From: Diphasiastrum complanatum
Lineage: Eukaryota > Streptophyta > Lycopodiopsida > Lycopodiales > Lycopodiaceae
DNA length: 64,000 nt
Direction of reading: 5' to 3'
Assembly: GCA_029204225.1 (NCBI GenBank)
Contig: CM055105.1
Location: 11,872,404-11,936,403 of the forward strand
Part shown: piece after piece, positions 34,883 to 47,300 of the stretch
How positions within the stretch are numbered: the first letter of the stretch is position 1
Layout of the letters: each line of letters opens with the position of its first letter
Program-made: the position numbers and the translations under genes
Notes under the pieces: generated by a model
Told to the model about the DNA's origin: nothing
What the model saw: the letters and a program-made list of their open reading frames with translations, nothing else
The model's database searches: none

Positions 34883-37329
34883 ATCAAACAAGAGTTGCTC
34901 TTGAGTTTTCTTTTTCTTGTACATGATGATTCATCATTCAATGTGCTAAATTTTGACTATTGTCTTTTGTCAAATGTTTGCTACTACTATCCATGACTAT
35001 GAACTTTTTGGCTCGCATCAACATAGTATTGATGTGTAGCAACCTTAGCATTATTTTGCAACGCTGGCCTTCTAAGTTCTAATACAGTGTGCCTTTTTGC
35101 TCAAGTACTGGTTATTGTCAAGAATCACCTTGAGTTTATTGGCTAAGGTCACCCAATTTAAGGTTTTTAGGTAAACACTTTTCTCTCAAAGATTTTATAC
35201 ATTGTGCTCATATCAACTTGTTGCAAAAGAGAAAGTTTTATCAGCCCACACATGGTGTGGTGGGCAGCATGCTCTAGTGGAAGCTGAATAAGGATGAGTT
35301 TTGATCATAATTTATTTTATGTCTCTGACATGAGCTTGTACTTGGTTCACACTAGTTTTTAAGTCTAAGAGCTAGTCCTTGTGATCTTAGAAGTGATTGT
35401 ACACTTTTGTACATGAATTTTGAGTCAAACAATGGTTGTAAAATCTATACAAATTGTCTATGCCATCAGCAATCTCAGTGTCTCTACGGGAAAAGGCTTT
35501 TTTTTAGGGATAATGATCCTTGATTTGTAAAGCTTATTACTAACTAGAAAAAAGTTGACAATGTGATGGTAACCCATGTGTGGAGCCTTATTGTTGAATT
35601 ATTTCATAGATGGATTATTGATATTATCCATCAGAAATAAAACTTACGAATTCTTCAGTGTTTTGGTTATGTGCCTATACATGGTATATGAAATCAAGAT
35701 GAATCAATTAAATTCTGGAATATCAGATGAGGCGGTAAAGGGTTTCTTGAAGGAAGAGTTGGTGGTATGGGACATCAGTAATTTTGGAAAGAGAATTCTA
35801 GGACTGTGAGGATCTGATTATCAATGGTAAATTTGAGTACCTATTCGATACGGGAAAAAGTAGACCATTGGTTAATTTTTGGGTATTTTGTGAAATTTTG
35901 AGGTTTAGTCCGGATCCCAATGAGGGGATCTCATAATTTACAAAATCAAAATATCTATTTTTCACTTTTTAAGAACCCTTTCTTCTGTTAAATTTCTCAG
36001 ATACTTGATATTACACTAAATTTCATGTGATCCTTCCGAAGTGAAATTATTCCTTTTCTTAAGGACTGTTATCATGTGAATTACTATTTGTAGGTATAAG
36101 GCTTGGAATTTTGGGATAGATTCTTGAGTCTTTTGTGTTTTCAATTTCTTGAAACCCATAATATCTCTTATGCACAAATACATCTCAAATGGATGATGTT
36201 TACTATCACTCGTATTGAAATTATTCAAAGGAAAAGTCCTGAATATACTTGTATTGAAATTCTTCAAAAGAAAAGTCTTGAATATAATGAAGTGAATCTT
36301 TTTTTTTTTTTTTTTTTTTTTTCCGAAAGACACTTATTATTGACTTTTCAAATATTTTCATTGTGAGAAATTAATAAATTTCTTAAGAAATGAGAGGTGA
36401 AGTGATGGGTAAGATTCTATAAGAAGACCTACCAGTTGCACAATTATTGGGAAAAGACCAATTGATGTATAGACAGGAAATTATCCGAAAACATTTTTGG
36501 ATAGTTCTAGCGTAAGATACAGAGTTGGAAGTTTCCAAATAAGAGAAATCCTCTTGGGATTGTGTGGAACAATTTGGAACCAGAGGTGGTTTGGAATTTG
36601 AAATCTTTATAAGTAGAATTGAGTAAGATCGAAAGTTACTAATCTCAGTTTGTCGGGGATAGAAGAGAGTTTGATCATGGAATGTCTATATTGAATCAAC
36701 CTAATCTTAGTTGGAGTACTAGGATCAGGGAGGGGTTGATTGAGTAGAAGAATTTTGTGGTAAGATGTAAGTTGGGTTGGAAAACTCATGAGAGAGGATG
36801 TGTTCCATGTCTCAAAGATTTCTAGATATTTACTCATGAGAAATAGAATTCTTTTGTAGCTGAGATACAAGATTCTCAGTGAGATATGAGAGTAACATAT
36901 GCTGATTTTGGAGTACTATGAATTCTTGGTTACTATGGTTATTTGGTGCACTTAACCTAGTTGTATCCTAGAGGGCTCAATTGGATAACGAATCATAATG
37001 GTTCCAAGAATGATAATTAAAATTTCAGGGAAATTAGTAGAATTTTGGATATCTAGAATTCAGTTCTAGATAGTAATCTGAAGTTTTTTGGTGGATGGAG
37101 ATAACTATTAATACCATTTTGGTATGTTTTCTGTCTTTGATTACCTTATGGCTTTGGAATTTGTATAGCTCAAATTTTAGGTAATAATCTAGTTTGAAAA
37201 ATATTCTTAAAATCCAATATCTCCATAGTGAAGAAGACTTTAGAATGATTATTATATATTTTCCGAGTTGTGTATTAAACATAAACTCTAGTATCCTTTA
37301 GGAATTAAGTATAGTTTGGGAATCTAGAG
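34883..37329. other. Intergenic DNA with an old gypsy-family remnant
   Basis: The stretch 35560-36100 resembles, in reverse, the retroelement remnant of intron 3 (24600-25730). Shared blocks include 'AATGTGATGGTAA' and 'TTATCCATCAG'. A pure T run of about 23 bases occurs near 36300. No gene is seen. Confidence 0.5.
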
Positions 37330-37722
37330 AAATCAAAGTGTTTGACAGGAAGATGAGGAGGGCGTTGACCTTCATCAACTTATCGATGAAGGACCACATC
37401 ATTACCCACATCAGTGATACAGTTACGCCTAGACATGCATGGGATGTGCTATAGGAGTAGTTAGACGTCAAATTTATCAAGGGTTATGTTTGTAAATTCA
37501 AAGTTGAATAGTGGCCAAATGGAACAAGGGGAGCACATTCAGATTTATATGACCAAAATCAAGACAATGAGGGATGAATTGCATTCTATTGGTGAGCACA
37601 TATGTGATGTTGAGCTGGTGCACAATCCATTGTGCGACATTGTAGAGTCCTATCAGATGTTCGGGAGCAGAAGAGTGTGAAGAGAAAGACTACCAACCTT
37701 TGACGAGCTCACATGGATCTCG
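37330..37722 (+). pseudogene. Ty1/copia gag fragment (UBN2-like)
   Basis: The plus strand reads 'RRALTFINLSMKDHIITHI', then 'HAWDVL', then 'NSGQMEQGEHIQIYMTKIK', typical of copia gag. It contains stops and frameshifts. The fragment ends abruptly at about 37722 where the hAT intron sequence begins. The continuation of gag (linker, zinc knuckle) is on the minus strand at 33326. Confidence 0.7.
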
Positions 37723-37759
37723 ATGGTATATAATTGTTGCCTCCACGTGGTTTGGTCCA

Positions 37760-39084
37760 CAGGTGGGAGCCTATCAGATGCTTGTGGCAGCGGCGATGGG
37801 ATAAGTTTCATCGGCCCATTCACAGTGTGGCCCACATACTGCATCCGTTGTTTCAGAGCGAGAGGCAGTACGACGATGCAGAGTTGCGTGCGGACTGGTT
37901 CGCATACATCCGCCTCCTCAACAGCGACATTGGGTTCCGCAGCAGGCTCAAGGTGTAGAGGCTCGGTTAAAAGTAAACTCTTGATCTATCGTACGCTGTC
38001 GTTCGTTCAATTTCCCTACGCGGGCTCAAGTGTACTCAAGCATATTGTTGCTCACCTGCAAGCACTCTCTGGGGCTGTTCGATGAGGACCTTGCACGTGT
38101 TCGAGAGAACGGGCTCTTGCCTGTATCATGGTGGGAGAGCTACGGCGCCGGGCAGCCAGACCTGAGGACGCTCGCGCTCCGAGTCCTTTCACAAGTATGT
38201 TGTCTAATCTCATTCATCCAACCAGTTTTCGCATTTTCTCTACAAGGTCGGTACTCACTTGAGTTGTTGCCAATTAATGCAGGACTGTTCTGCTTGCGTG
38301 TGCGAGCGGAACTGGTCAGCGTTCAGCCTTGTTCACACGAAAAGGCGGAACCGTCTGACAACAGAGCGATGCAATGACCTGGTGTACTGCAACACCAACA
38401 CCAGGGTGGTTCGACACATCACGGAGAGCATGAGGGCAGGAGGCGCACGCGCCCTACTGCTGCAAGTATATTTCGTTGCTCTGTCGTTTTGCTTTCATAT
38501 TGGTTTAAGACATTCAGTGTAATGCCCTCACGGTTGCTTCGATTATTCTCACGAATGATTGACTTGTGCAGGTCAATCCCGACGAGTGCCTGGTTGCAGC
38601 AACCGATCATGAGGCAGAGCCAAAGGTTGATCCAGACGATGCCGCTCGGCGTGCTCTGCGGGGTGAGCTCGAGGATGATGTCGATGCCGATGCCGATGAG
38701 ACCACCACCCTCCCTACTGACGTTCCATTGCCCTCCTCTGATGATGAGCCCACATATGATTCAGACGAGACGGTCGACCTAGCAAGGGATGGTCCACATG
38801 CCCCACTCAGTACCTCCGCATCACGCCCCCTTTCCGATGATGGCTGGTCAGAGTTTGCGAGGGAGACAGAGGCTGCTGCCCAGAGACAAATAGAGCAGAG
38901 ACGACCAGAGCATCACAGGCAGGCAGTTCTTCCCAGAGATCCCCCCTGTGGCAGAGGGAGACCCCCAGGCAGCAGTGTACTACAGAGGATTCCTTCCGGC
39001 CGATCCAGAGGCAGGCCAACCAAGAGGGAACGCATTAATGATTTTTCTAGTCGTCTCTTGGCAGGCGTTGGCCCAGACTTATAG
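37760..39084 (+). pseudogene. hAT transposase, C-terminal half (left copy)
   Basis: Exons: about 37757-37965 ('[19 protein letters not shown]'), about 38065-38197 ('[20 protein letters not shown]'), 38283-38465 ('[20 protein letters not shown]', the hAT dimerisation motif), and 38572-39084, with GT-AG introns between. The last exon is acidic and ends in an AT-hook-like 'RSRGRPTKRERI'. TAG at 39082-39084 truncates it by about 30 residues relative to the copy at 50741. The N-terminal half is absent. Copia gag lies directly upstream. Confidence 0.87.
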
Positions 39085-39347
39085 AAGTCCCAGATGCCTC
39101 CAGACTCCCAACCAGACGTTGTATTTGACACCCTTGCAGATGTATCTGGCACGCAGAGGGATGATTTTTTTAGCACAGACTTGTAGATACTGATACACAC
39201 TTTAGCATTATGTACAATGACATCAGATGAGATGTATATATATTTTTTACAATATATTTGTGTCATGACTAATTTATCGTGGTTGCTTACAAATGGTTAG
39301 CTTTGTGAAATTTGAATGGTTAGTCAGAAATGGTTTGCACCGTGCAA

Positions 39348-39348
<1 letters not shown>

Positions 39349-39432
<84 letters not shown>
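39349..39432 (+). repeat. (GA)n microsatellite, about 42 units
   Basis: An uninterrupted GA tract just 3' of the left hAT transposase copy. The corresponding site of the right copy is the CT tract at 50273-50578, so the tract is part of the hAT element rather than a local event. Confidence 0.95.
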
Positions 39433-39434
<2 letters not shown>

Positions 39435-39748
39435 AGTACATCTGCATCTCATTCATAACATATGCATTATGTTCAACCATTTAACATAACATGCTAAACC
39501 CGACACCCCAACAAATGACACAGTTAACATAACACCCTAAACCCTAACAAATCATCCTAAACCCACAACCCCATAGCCATAACCATCAAAACAAGCCACA
39601 AGCATAATCATCATAACCACATCCATAAACATCATCAACCCCACCCACGTCCTCATTGTGTCGTAAGCATTGCACCACAGGTATGTGCAGATTCAACGTC
39701 AAAGCTGCACTTGTGTAGCATTAACTTAAACCTGCGTAGAATGTATTA
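39433..39748 (+). other. Spacer of the hAT 3' region with telomere-like CCCTAAA motifs
   Basis: No gene is seen. ACCCTAAACCCTAAC occurs near 39534. The segment matches the reverse complement of about 49957-50272. Confidence 0.6.
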
Positions 39749-40369
39749 ATGGTCCAGGAATACAGTCCATTGGTTCCAAGGGACCAAGCCTGGTTCAATT
39801 CGGGCATCGTCCGGTCAAAATGGCCGTTCGACGAGTTAGAAACGCAATTAGGTCAGTCGAAATGGACTAGTTTTGCAGCTATCCGTTCGACGGTCCCATT
39901 TCTCCAAACGGGATCCGTTTCAGGTGTCGTCCGTTTCGGCCAGCGGACAACCTCGATAGGAACCTGTGGAAGCAGACGGGACGAGGACAGGACGGACGGC
40001 AGGCCCAGTACGTCCTTCCGAAGTTTAGGGTCAAAACAGGGCTTCAGGGACACTTTGTCGGGATGGGACCTGAAAACATTCGGAATTGACAGAATGGTCC
40101 GGGAATACAATCCAACGATTCGTGATCCTGATACGATCTCAAGGGACCGAGTCTGGCTCGATTCGGGTGTCGTTCGGTCAAAATGGTCGTTCGACGGGAC
40201 AGAAACGCAATTAGGTCACGTGAAATGGACTAATTTTGTAGGACTCTGTCCGACGGCCCAGTTTCTTCAAACAGGCTTCATTTCAGGTGTCGTCTGTTTC
40301 GGCCAAGCGACGATCTCGCCAGGAACCTATGGGAGCAGACAGGACGAGGAACGGACGGACGGCTTGTAG
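39749..40369 (+). repeat. Tandem repeat array, unit about 345 bp (left arm)
   Basis: Unit 1 (39749-40093) and a partial unit 2 (40094-40369) share blocks such as 'TCGGTCAAAATGG', 'AAATGGACTAGTTTTG' and 'GGACGAGGACAGGACGGACG'. Inverted copies lie at 49320-49957, and more diverged ones at 41880-42110 and 48480-48830. Confidence 0.85.
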
Positions 40370-40929
40370 TGAATAAAACAGTTTTGCAAAAGTGATTAGT
40401 AGGCTGTTGAAGTTCATCCGAGGGGAAACCGATCACAACATATAAGTCAGAGTATTGTGTAGGCTTGTGCTGACAGAGGTAGCTATACCCCTCTTGCATG
40501 ATGGTCGGTCATGTGGTCCCCTGTAGTGAGTGACATAGTTCTGCTGACCATTCACTCTTCTGGTGTCCATTAACTTCTGAAGTTCAAAATTATGAATAGC
40601 AGTTTTTCCACAGTTGTTTTAATCAAGCCATGTAATTGAGGACGCACACCACACAAGCCCATCAAAACACGCAAAAGTGTGGACCTATCGTATGCTTTAG
40701 GGCCAAGAGCTAGCGAACAAACAGCGAAAAGAAGGACATCAAATACACTGTTGAGCAAGATTCTTCTGATGATGAAGAGTACATGCCTTCAGATAGCCAG
40801 GAAAAAAGTTTGATTTCTTCCATAACTGGTGAGTGTGACAGACGTACTGAAACTGCTTGGTTACCGACGGAGATGGTGTAAATGAAAGCAAATTAGAGCG
40901 GATTCAGACACCCAACGAAGCAGTATATA
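40370..40929. other. hAT 3' region with one 115-bp type repeat, then sequence unique to the left arm
   Basis: The motif GTTGAAGTTCATCCGAGG...ACCGATC near 40410 recurs near 42220 and 42330, and inverted near 48375 and 49270. From about 40500 the sequence has no counterpart in the right arm. Confidence 0.5.
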
Positions 40930-41365
40930 TCAAGCAATGTTCACTACCCTTCCATCTGGACATTTAGCCAGGAAGCCTTGCAAGAAAGCAATGGTCAACA
41001 ATGTCTTTCTAGTGCATGCAGACAAAAGGAATGGTTGTGTCGCCCTTACGTACTCTCGGATTTTACCACACCATTAATTGCTCCGTTTTTTACTCCACGC
41101 CAAACGTTTTTGGTGAGTCTTCAGAGAAAACACTAGCTGGTTTTTGATCAGTGGTTCAGAAACCAATGGGTGCTGTCTTTGTCGGCTCACCAAAAACATT
41201 TCACGTGAAGTCGAAAACAGAGCAATTGGTGATGTGGCAAGATTCGCGAACACGTACTAGCGTCAGAACCACTTCGACCATCTCCATGCACTGGAAAGAC
41301 ATTGTTAACCATTGCTTTCTTACAAAGCTTCCTGGCCAAACATCCAGATGAAAGGGTATTGATCA
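40930..41365. repeat. Long imperfect palindrome (foldback), about 430 bp
   Basis: The left half from CAATGTTCACTACCCTTCC and the right half read backwards from ACCCTTTCATCTGG match along almost all of their ~200-bp length, including 'AAGAAAGCAATGGT', 'CAACAATGTCTTTC', 'TTTTTGGTGAG' and 'AATTGCTC'. The centre is near 41145. The two arms both read, outward to inward, as related peptide-like frames ('LARKPCKKAMVNNVF' and 'LARKLCKKAMVNNVF'), so the arms may descend from a duplicated coding fragment. No clear target duplication is seen. Confidence 0.75.
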
Positions 41366-42980
41366 TTGTCTGATCTATGCTGCTTCCTTGGGTGTCTGAG
41401 TTCAGGAAATGGCTATTGAAGCCCATAAAATTTCCTTTCAAACTGTATTCTTATTGCAAAACATGCTTTAACTGGCTTTCACTCACACCGCCCTGTCATA
41501 TACCAAGCAACTTCAATACTTATGGCACACTTCAGACTTATGGAAGAGCTGAAACTTTCTTCCTGACTAACTGAAGGCTTGTACTCCTCGTCATCATTAG
41601 AATCTTGCTCAACAATATCTTTGGTATCCTCCTTCTGGTCGTTTGTTCCCCAAATCCTAAACCCCAAACCGAACAAAAGGCCAACATTTTAGCGCGTTTT
41701 GAGATGTTTGTGTGGTTCGCGCCCCCGATTTCGTAGCGCGATGAAAACAACTGCAACAACACTGCTGCTAATAGTGATGAATGGTCGTCAGAACCGTGCC
41801 ATTGACTATAGGGAGTGAATGGTCACTAGACGAGGGTCATCATAACTGTGTCGTTCACTACAGGGAACCAGAAGACCTACTGGCTGGCCCGACGACAAGG
41901 GACCCTTTCCGGGACCATGGCCAGTTGTTCTGCGATGAAGTTAATTCCAATCTGTTGCGTTTCCTCGCCCTCGCTAGCCTCGATATGAACAACCTCGATA
42001 TGAACCTGTGGGAACAAACAAGACGAGGAAACGACCGACAATCGGCCCGCAACGTCTGTCTGAATTTCGACGTTAAACAGGGCTTCAGGGACACTTTGTC
42101 CGGTTGAGACATGAAAATTGGGAGATGTTTCGGAACCCCCGTGCTGGTACGCAAAATTTCGACATCGTGTTGTAGCGTGTTGAAGTAGTGTCATAAGTAA
42201 TTAGTAAGCTGTTGAAGTTCATCCGAAAAGAAACCGATCTCATTAACCGAGTCACAGTAGTGTATAGGTCTTCTGGTTTTCTGTAGTGAATGACACAATT
42301 TTGCGTAAGTAGTTAGTAAGTTGTTGAAGTTCATCCGGGGGAGAACCGATCTCATCATATAAGTCTTAGACAAAGTAGTGTGTCGGTCTTGTGGTTTCCT
42401 GTCTTGAGAGCTTGTCACTCTTTTGGTGAGTCCTAATTTCCCCCAGAGACTTCTGCTCCCGAGAACTTGTGACTCTTCTGATGAGCGTTCACCTCTCCCC
42501 AATCCTCTGGTACGCATTCACTTCTTTGAGACAGTCACAAATGCACCCTAGACCCTAAACCAGTAATATGTTTGCCATACAAACCATCATCTTCACTCGA
42601 AACCACTCTCAAATCTTTCTTTGTCACTTTTTTGGAGCTTAGTTCCCAATGAAGGTTTGTAATAATTTATGAACTGCTCATTAGCCATGGTTGTTTAATA
42701 ATATCTCAATTATGAGAGGCATGGCCCAGTGGTTAGGTCTGTTGCAAATTTTTTTAATACTGTTTTCCTATTTTTTAACAGGAGGGAGCAGGTGGGTGCC
42801 AAACACCCTCTGATAATTAATTCCGGGGGAAAAACAGGGGCCACAAATTGCTTTTATTTTGCTTTTGGGATGGCAGACAGTGTAGGCAGGTGCCTGTATT
42901 TTATTTTATTTTTGAGAAAAAAAAAGTTTGCAAAAAATCGGACGCGTCCGGACGCGGACGCGCGTCCGCGTCCGCCATCC
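41366..42980. other. Outer part of the left inverted-repeat arm: repeats and CpG-rich terminus
   Basis: About 41770-42160 resembles the 345-bp repeats in part. Two 115-bp type repeats lie at about 42190-42410. The stretch 42716-42935 matches 47860-48075 in reverse. GGACGCG motifs cluster at 42939-42976, followed by CCATCCGCTT. Confidence 0.65.
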
Positions 42981-43236
42981 GCTTGTAAAGGGCCTACAAG
43001 GATATCCATTCAAATAATATAAAATGTTTGAATAGTTGAGAAATATGACTTGTTTAAATCAGAGGAAATTTCTATGAATATGATGCATTATCAAACAACA
43101 TATGCAACAAACATTTGTTTAAACTCATCTGCTGAAGAAATCAGCTAGCAGATTTGATTTTTTTTATAGTAAGCAAAAGTTGTATGATGCAATGCTTTGT
43201 TAAGAATTCTTAGTTGATACCTTCTCAGTGAGTGTA
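42981..43236. repeat. 256-bp inverted duplicate of 34627-34882
   Basis: It begins in GCTTGTAAAGGGCC at the end of the hAT arm and ends in CAGTGAGTGTA. It lies in the 3' flank of the apyrase gene. Confidence 0.85.
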
Positions 43237-44385
43237 GTTTTCCCAAATGCCCCTTCAAACTCTATTGAAATGATGAAACGAAGAGTGCTAACAACAGTTT
43301 CAAATGTTCATAACCTTCCATACTTTGGATTGGTCAAAGAGCCTGGATATTAAGAAGCAAATCAATTACCATTCTTAGTTTCCACTAGCCTGAGATATGT
43401 TAAAAGCATGAACAAAAAACTCTGAAGGAACAATTGAGAGTGGCTAGACCATGCAGGTAAGTACTCATTGTCAATGCCATAAACAATTTGAGAATACCAG
43501 ACCAACAAAAGTATTCCCTAAATCGTCATAAAACCACAAAATCACAAGATGCATCAAGTGGTTGTCAATTACAACATTATCACAAATAGCTGATTCATGG
43601 TGATTAATGTGATTTCTTCTTCCCTACAATGCTCAACCATCATGATATGGACAACTCAATGAGCAATCCTCCAGGTATAAATGGAAACAAACAAAAAAAA
43701 TATGTGAATGCCACCATCCAAACAACATTTGGCAAACAAAAAAATTAGTTAGCTGCTAATAATATTGCTATGTATAGCTGGGGATTTGAATACGTTAACT
43801 TCCTTAATACTATTGAAAGCACATTCAATCTTTGTGTTGTTCAAGCCAGAGTTCAAAATATAGAGGTTGAGTATTTCACATTCTCAACTCATATGCTGGC
43901 TTCAGGACTCATGGGTATCTTCCTCTGTTGCCCTGCATATAATAAGGTACGTCTCTCATTTACATTTGAAGCTCTACAAGTCCGGAAATGAAAGTAAATG
44001 AATACAAAACAAGCATCATAAGCAATAATAAAAATGCCAGATGACATCCATGATGTTTGAGCTTCATAGAGTTCTTGGTGCACTTGCTTGCATAGATGCT
44101 CTTTTGTCAGTTTTTAGCATTTGAATGCCTAATAAAAAGGGATCACGGTTTTCAAAGTTTATGTTCAAGTTGGCATTCACCATATGAAATGGAGTAGTAC
44201 AAGAACTACCCTTAAACAGTATTCAAATTATAAGTGGATAAAATACTATATATGATCAGAGTGGAACAATCATATGCAGACACTTTGTCGTTTTGAAAAA
44301 CACTCTCAGAAATGATTCCTCCATGCACAACAGTGATCGTAGAGCAGTTCTCATGAAAAGAGCAAGAAATCTCACCAGATTCTTG
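43237..44385. other. 3' flank of the apyrase gene
   Basis: No gene is seen. It includes the presumed 3' untranslated region on the minus strand just below 44386. The rest is AT-rich single-copy-looking sequence. Confidence 0.5.
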
Positions 44386-47300
44386 TTACGATAAGCTCTC
44401 AACAGCACTACCAAGGGCCCAAGCAGCTTCCACAGCAAAACCTTTGTACTTGATCCTTTTGACTAAAGTGATCTCTCTAGTTGGGTTGATATCTGTGAAA
44501 AATCATAGAGGGATAAAATGCATTAATACCTTCATTGACCTTAGAAAGATTACCCTTTACAGGTGCATCGAACAATTTTATCCTTATTAGATGCAACCTG
44601 TATCAGGTCAACCACAATACAATGCTCCATGCATCGACAATGCTACATTTAGCCCTTCAAGTAACTCAAAAGCATGCATCACTTTGTGTTTGTATATATG
44701 TATAATAAGATTTTCAAATCCAATAAAATGGTTTCTATTGCAGCCGAAGATCCAACAACAAAGGGAAATCTTTGAGACATATTTTGAATTCATGATTCCA
44801 CAATTCTAATTTCTCACATATCTACATTCTGACACCATTTTGCAAAGTCTCACCTGAATGGTTCTTTTTTATATCTCATACCTACCAGAAACATGAAGAC
44901 CACCAAATCTTGAAGGAACAGGGTTTATGAAGGCCTTTAAATACAAAAGTCAAACACACTTTGACATCTCTTTATACTCGATCACTTAGAGCATCTCTTG
45001 AGGTCTCCTATGTAAAGGTAAGAGGAGTGACTACATGCTGTCCAGGTGAAAAGCTTACCCAAGCCTGAAACTAAGAGGGCATATTGGTAGACTATATCTA
45101 GACAAATATAAGCTCGATTCTCTTCTAGAACTCGTGGGAACTTTTTACTCATATCCGTAAGACTGGTTTCGCAAACAGCCTTTCCCAGCCTTTCAAAGTC
45201 TGAAGCTTTGACCTTTGCTGCCAGTACATCTGGGTCTTTAATCAGTCCTACCTGGGAAAAAAAAATCTGTGTTAATATCAAGTTGCAAGAGATTTAATCC
45301 AAAAAAAAAAATACATAGATTGTTATTGTAGAATTCAAGTGGAAAAGTTCCAGACCTCCACAGCTCTATCAAAAAAGAACGATGCAACAAGCAGTTTTTT
45401 CTGGCCGTCTCCACCGCCACCATTCCAAACTCCTCCAAAAGTACATTTCATATGGTCGCATGCCTGATTAATTTGAAGGACTTCAACGACAATCTTGTGG
45501 CAGTCATCAAAATTTGAACCTTCTGGGGTAGAAATTGCTTTCAGAAGGTCATTCCCATGCTTGTAATTACCTGGAAACAACGGATTGCTCAATCATCCAT
45601 TCAAAACATCATATATGGGCTTACCACCTTCACATGAGGTTGTATAGATGCAGAGAATGCTACAAGGAGTGAATCCTAAGATACAAAAGCTTTTATCTTT
45701 ACAACAATGCTGAAATAACTTGGGCCTGAGATACAAATAATGCTAAACAGAAACATAGATCAAAGAAAAGCATAGGGAGCTCTATCTTTACTAGAGCAAC
45801 ACCAAAACTTTAATTCGTCACTGCATCCAGGATCATGAGTTCGAAAATGCTATACTCCACTGAGCCAAAAGCACAGCTTTTGGAGTGTGGTAGTACCGTA
45901 GTAGGTAATAATTGGCCTTTATCTGATTGAAGGCCTTTCAAATCCATAACATAACAAGCATCCTGAGTAAAACTTGCTTTAGTTGTGTGAAATGAGTATT
46001 TATGTGCTTATACATATGAATCATATCTTTTCTGCAAGATGACATTAGTCAACCAAGGTCCCAAAGTAAAGCTTAATATTGACATAACATACTAAGGAAG
46101 TGAACGAGCTACAAACCCAGTTATTCAAGGGAGAATATGGACAGCTCCAACTAAGGAGCAACTAAGGAAACAAAGTGTGGTAGCGGACATTCACACATGT
46201 ATATATTGCAATTTGTACATCTTTTTATTAGACATCGAAGTAGGCAATAAACAACGCTTATGAACCAAACAACACCAAGCAGATGAACAATTTGAGTAAC
46301 TGAGAATAACTACACAATCTCACAGAAAACATTTATGACAAGATCACAGGAGACTGATCATATCAAAAGAGATCTAAATAGGCAATCTCCCGCTGACATA
46401 CTATGCTACAATTCCCATGACGAACTGGTATGAGTCACAAGCAAGATCAAGCAGAGAGAGTCACATCTAACAAGAAAGATGTTAACAATCTCCAGTACAT
46501 GAATATCAGTCAGCTGAACCTAAAATCCAATCACAAATCCTCCTACAAAAGAGCTGCCATCTGAGTCTCTCACAAAGAACTTAACTCACCAAAATCATGA
46601 GCTACCAAGGTCCACATCACTTGTAGAGCAGCTACTAGTAATGCCTATGGATCTCTAGATAGGTCTTACACCAAGCACTGTTCTAGGGTTTTAGCAATCT
46701 CAAAGGGTTTTCAGAATCAAGTTTCACAAGCTCGATTCAAGTTTTTAGAAACTTGATTGAACAAATTCAAATTGCGATTCAAATCTAGTCAATTTGATTG
46801 GTTGCGAACTAAGTTCCTAGTAGAGAGTGTGTTAAGAGCCTAATATAATCAAGAATGGAAAACTACTGTTCCATATATATTATTGACAATTAAAATAGCA
46901 GCACCAAATGGACTCTAGCTAGGGACTCTCAGATAATGCTGCAATAGATCAGACACCTAACACTGCTGAAACTTGGGTGTAGGATACACTAGCCGAGATA
47001 TTAGAGGTAAATCAACATGGCAATTAATGTTGGTAATGATTGGGGCTCATGAAACGCACTTTGATACTACTTTCAAAGCTCAAAGGCTGATTGAGGAACA
47101 ACTGTCAAATATGATGCCTTGTGCACCTCACGTATAGGAGAAGTAGAAACGATAGTGGTGTTGCCTCATGAACACTACTAACAAGTGACTTGTAAATGAT
47201 ATGCCTGTCGAGCTCATGATCATCCTCATCTTTGGCCTCGTACAAGAACTGCAGCACTAGGAAGCCGCTTGCAATCCTTAGCCCAACGATGTGGACTCTC

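Larger units (their letters stand above)
37723..42986 (+). repeat. Left arm of a large inverted repeat (partner 47778-52203)
   Basis: Read in reverse complement, 47778-52203 gives the same order: hAT transposase 3' half, GA tract, telomere-like CCCTAAA-containing spacer, 345-bp repeats, 115-bp repeats, and a CpG-rich GGACGCG terminus. The left arm has extra DNA (about 40500-41770, including a palindrome). The right arm has an extra retroposon end in the GA tract. The left arm stops within the terminal CCATCCGCTT, lacking the last bases CCTTAG of the element. Confidence 0.88.

Noticed and set aside
39749-40369. 206-codon open frame, with a similar one reversed at 49475-49957
   Set aside because: It lies within a tandem repeat array whose unit length happens to be a multiple of three in this copy. 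Other units are frameshifted, there is no known motif, and the repeats belong to the hAT non-coding end.
42716-42760. TGGCCCAGTGGTTAGG resembling a tRNA A box (also reversed near 48055)
   Set aside because: There is no B box (GGTTCGAATCC) at the right distance and no cloverleaf, so neither a tRNA gene nor a SINE can be supported.
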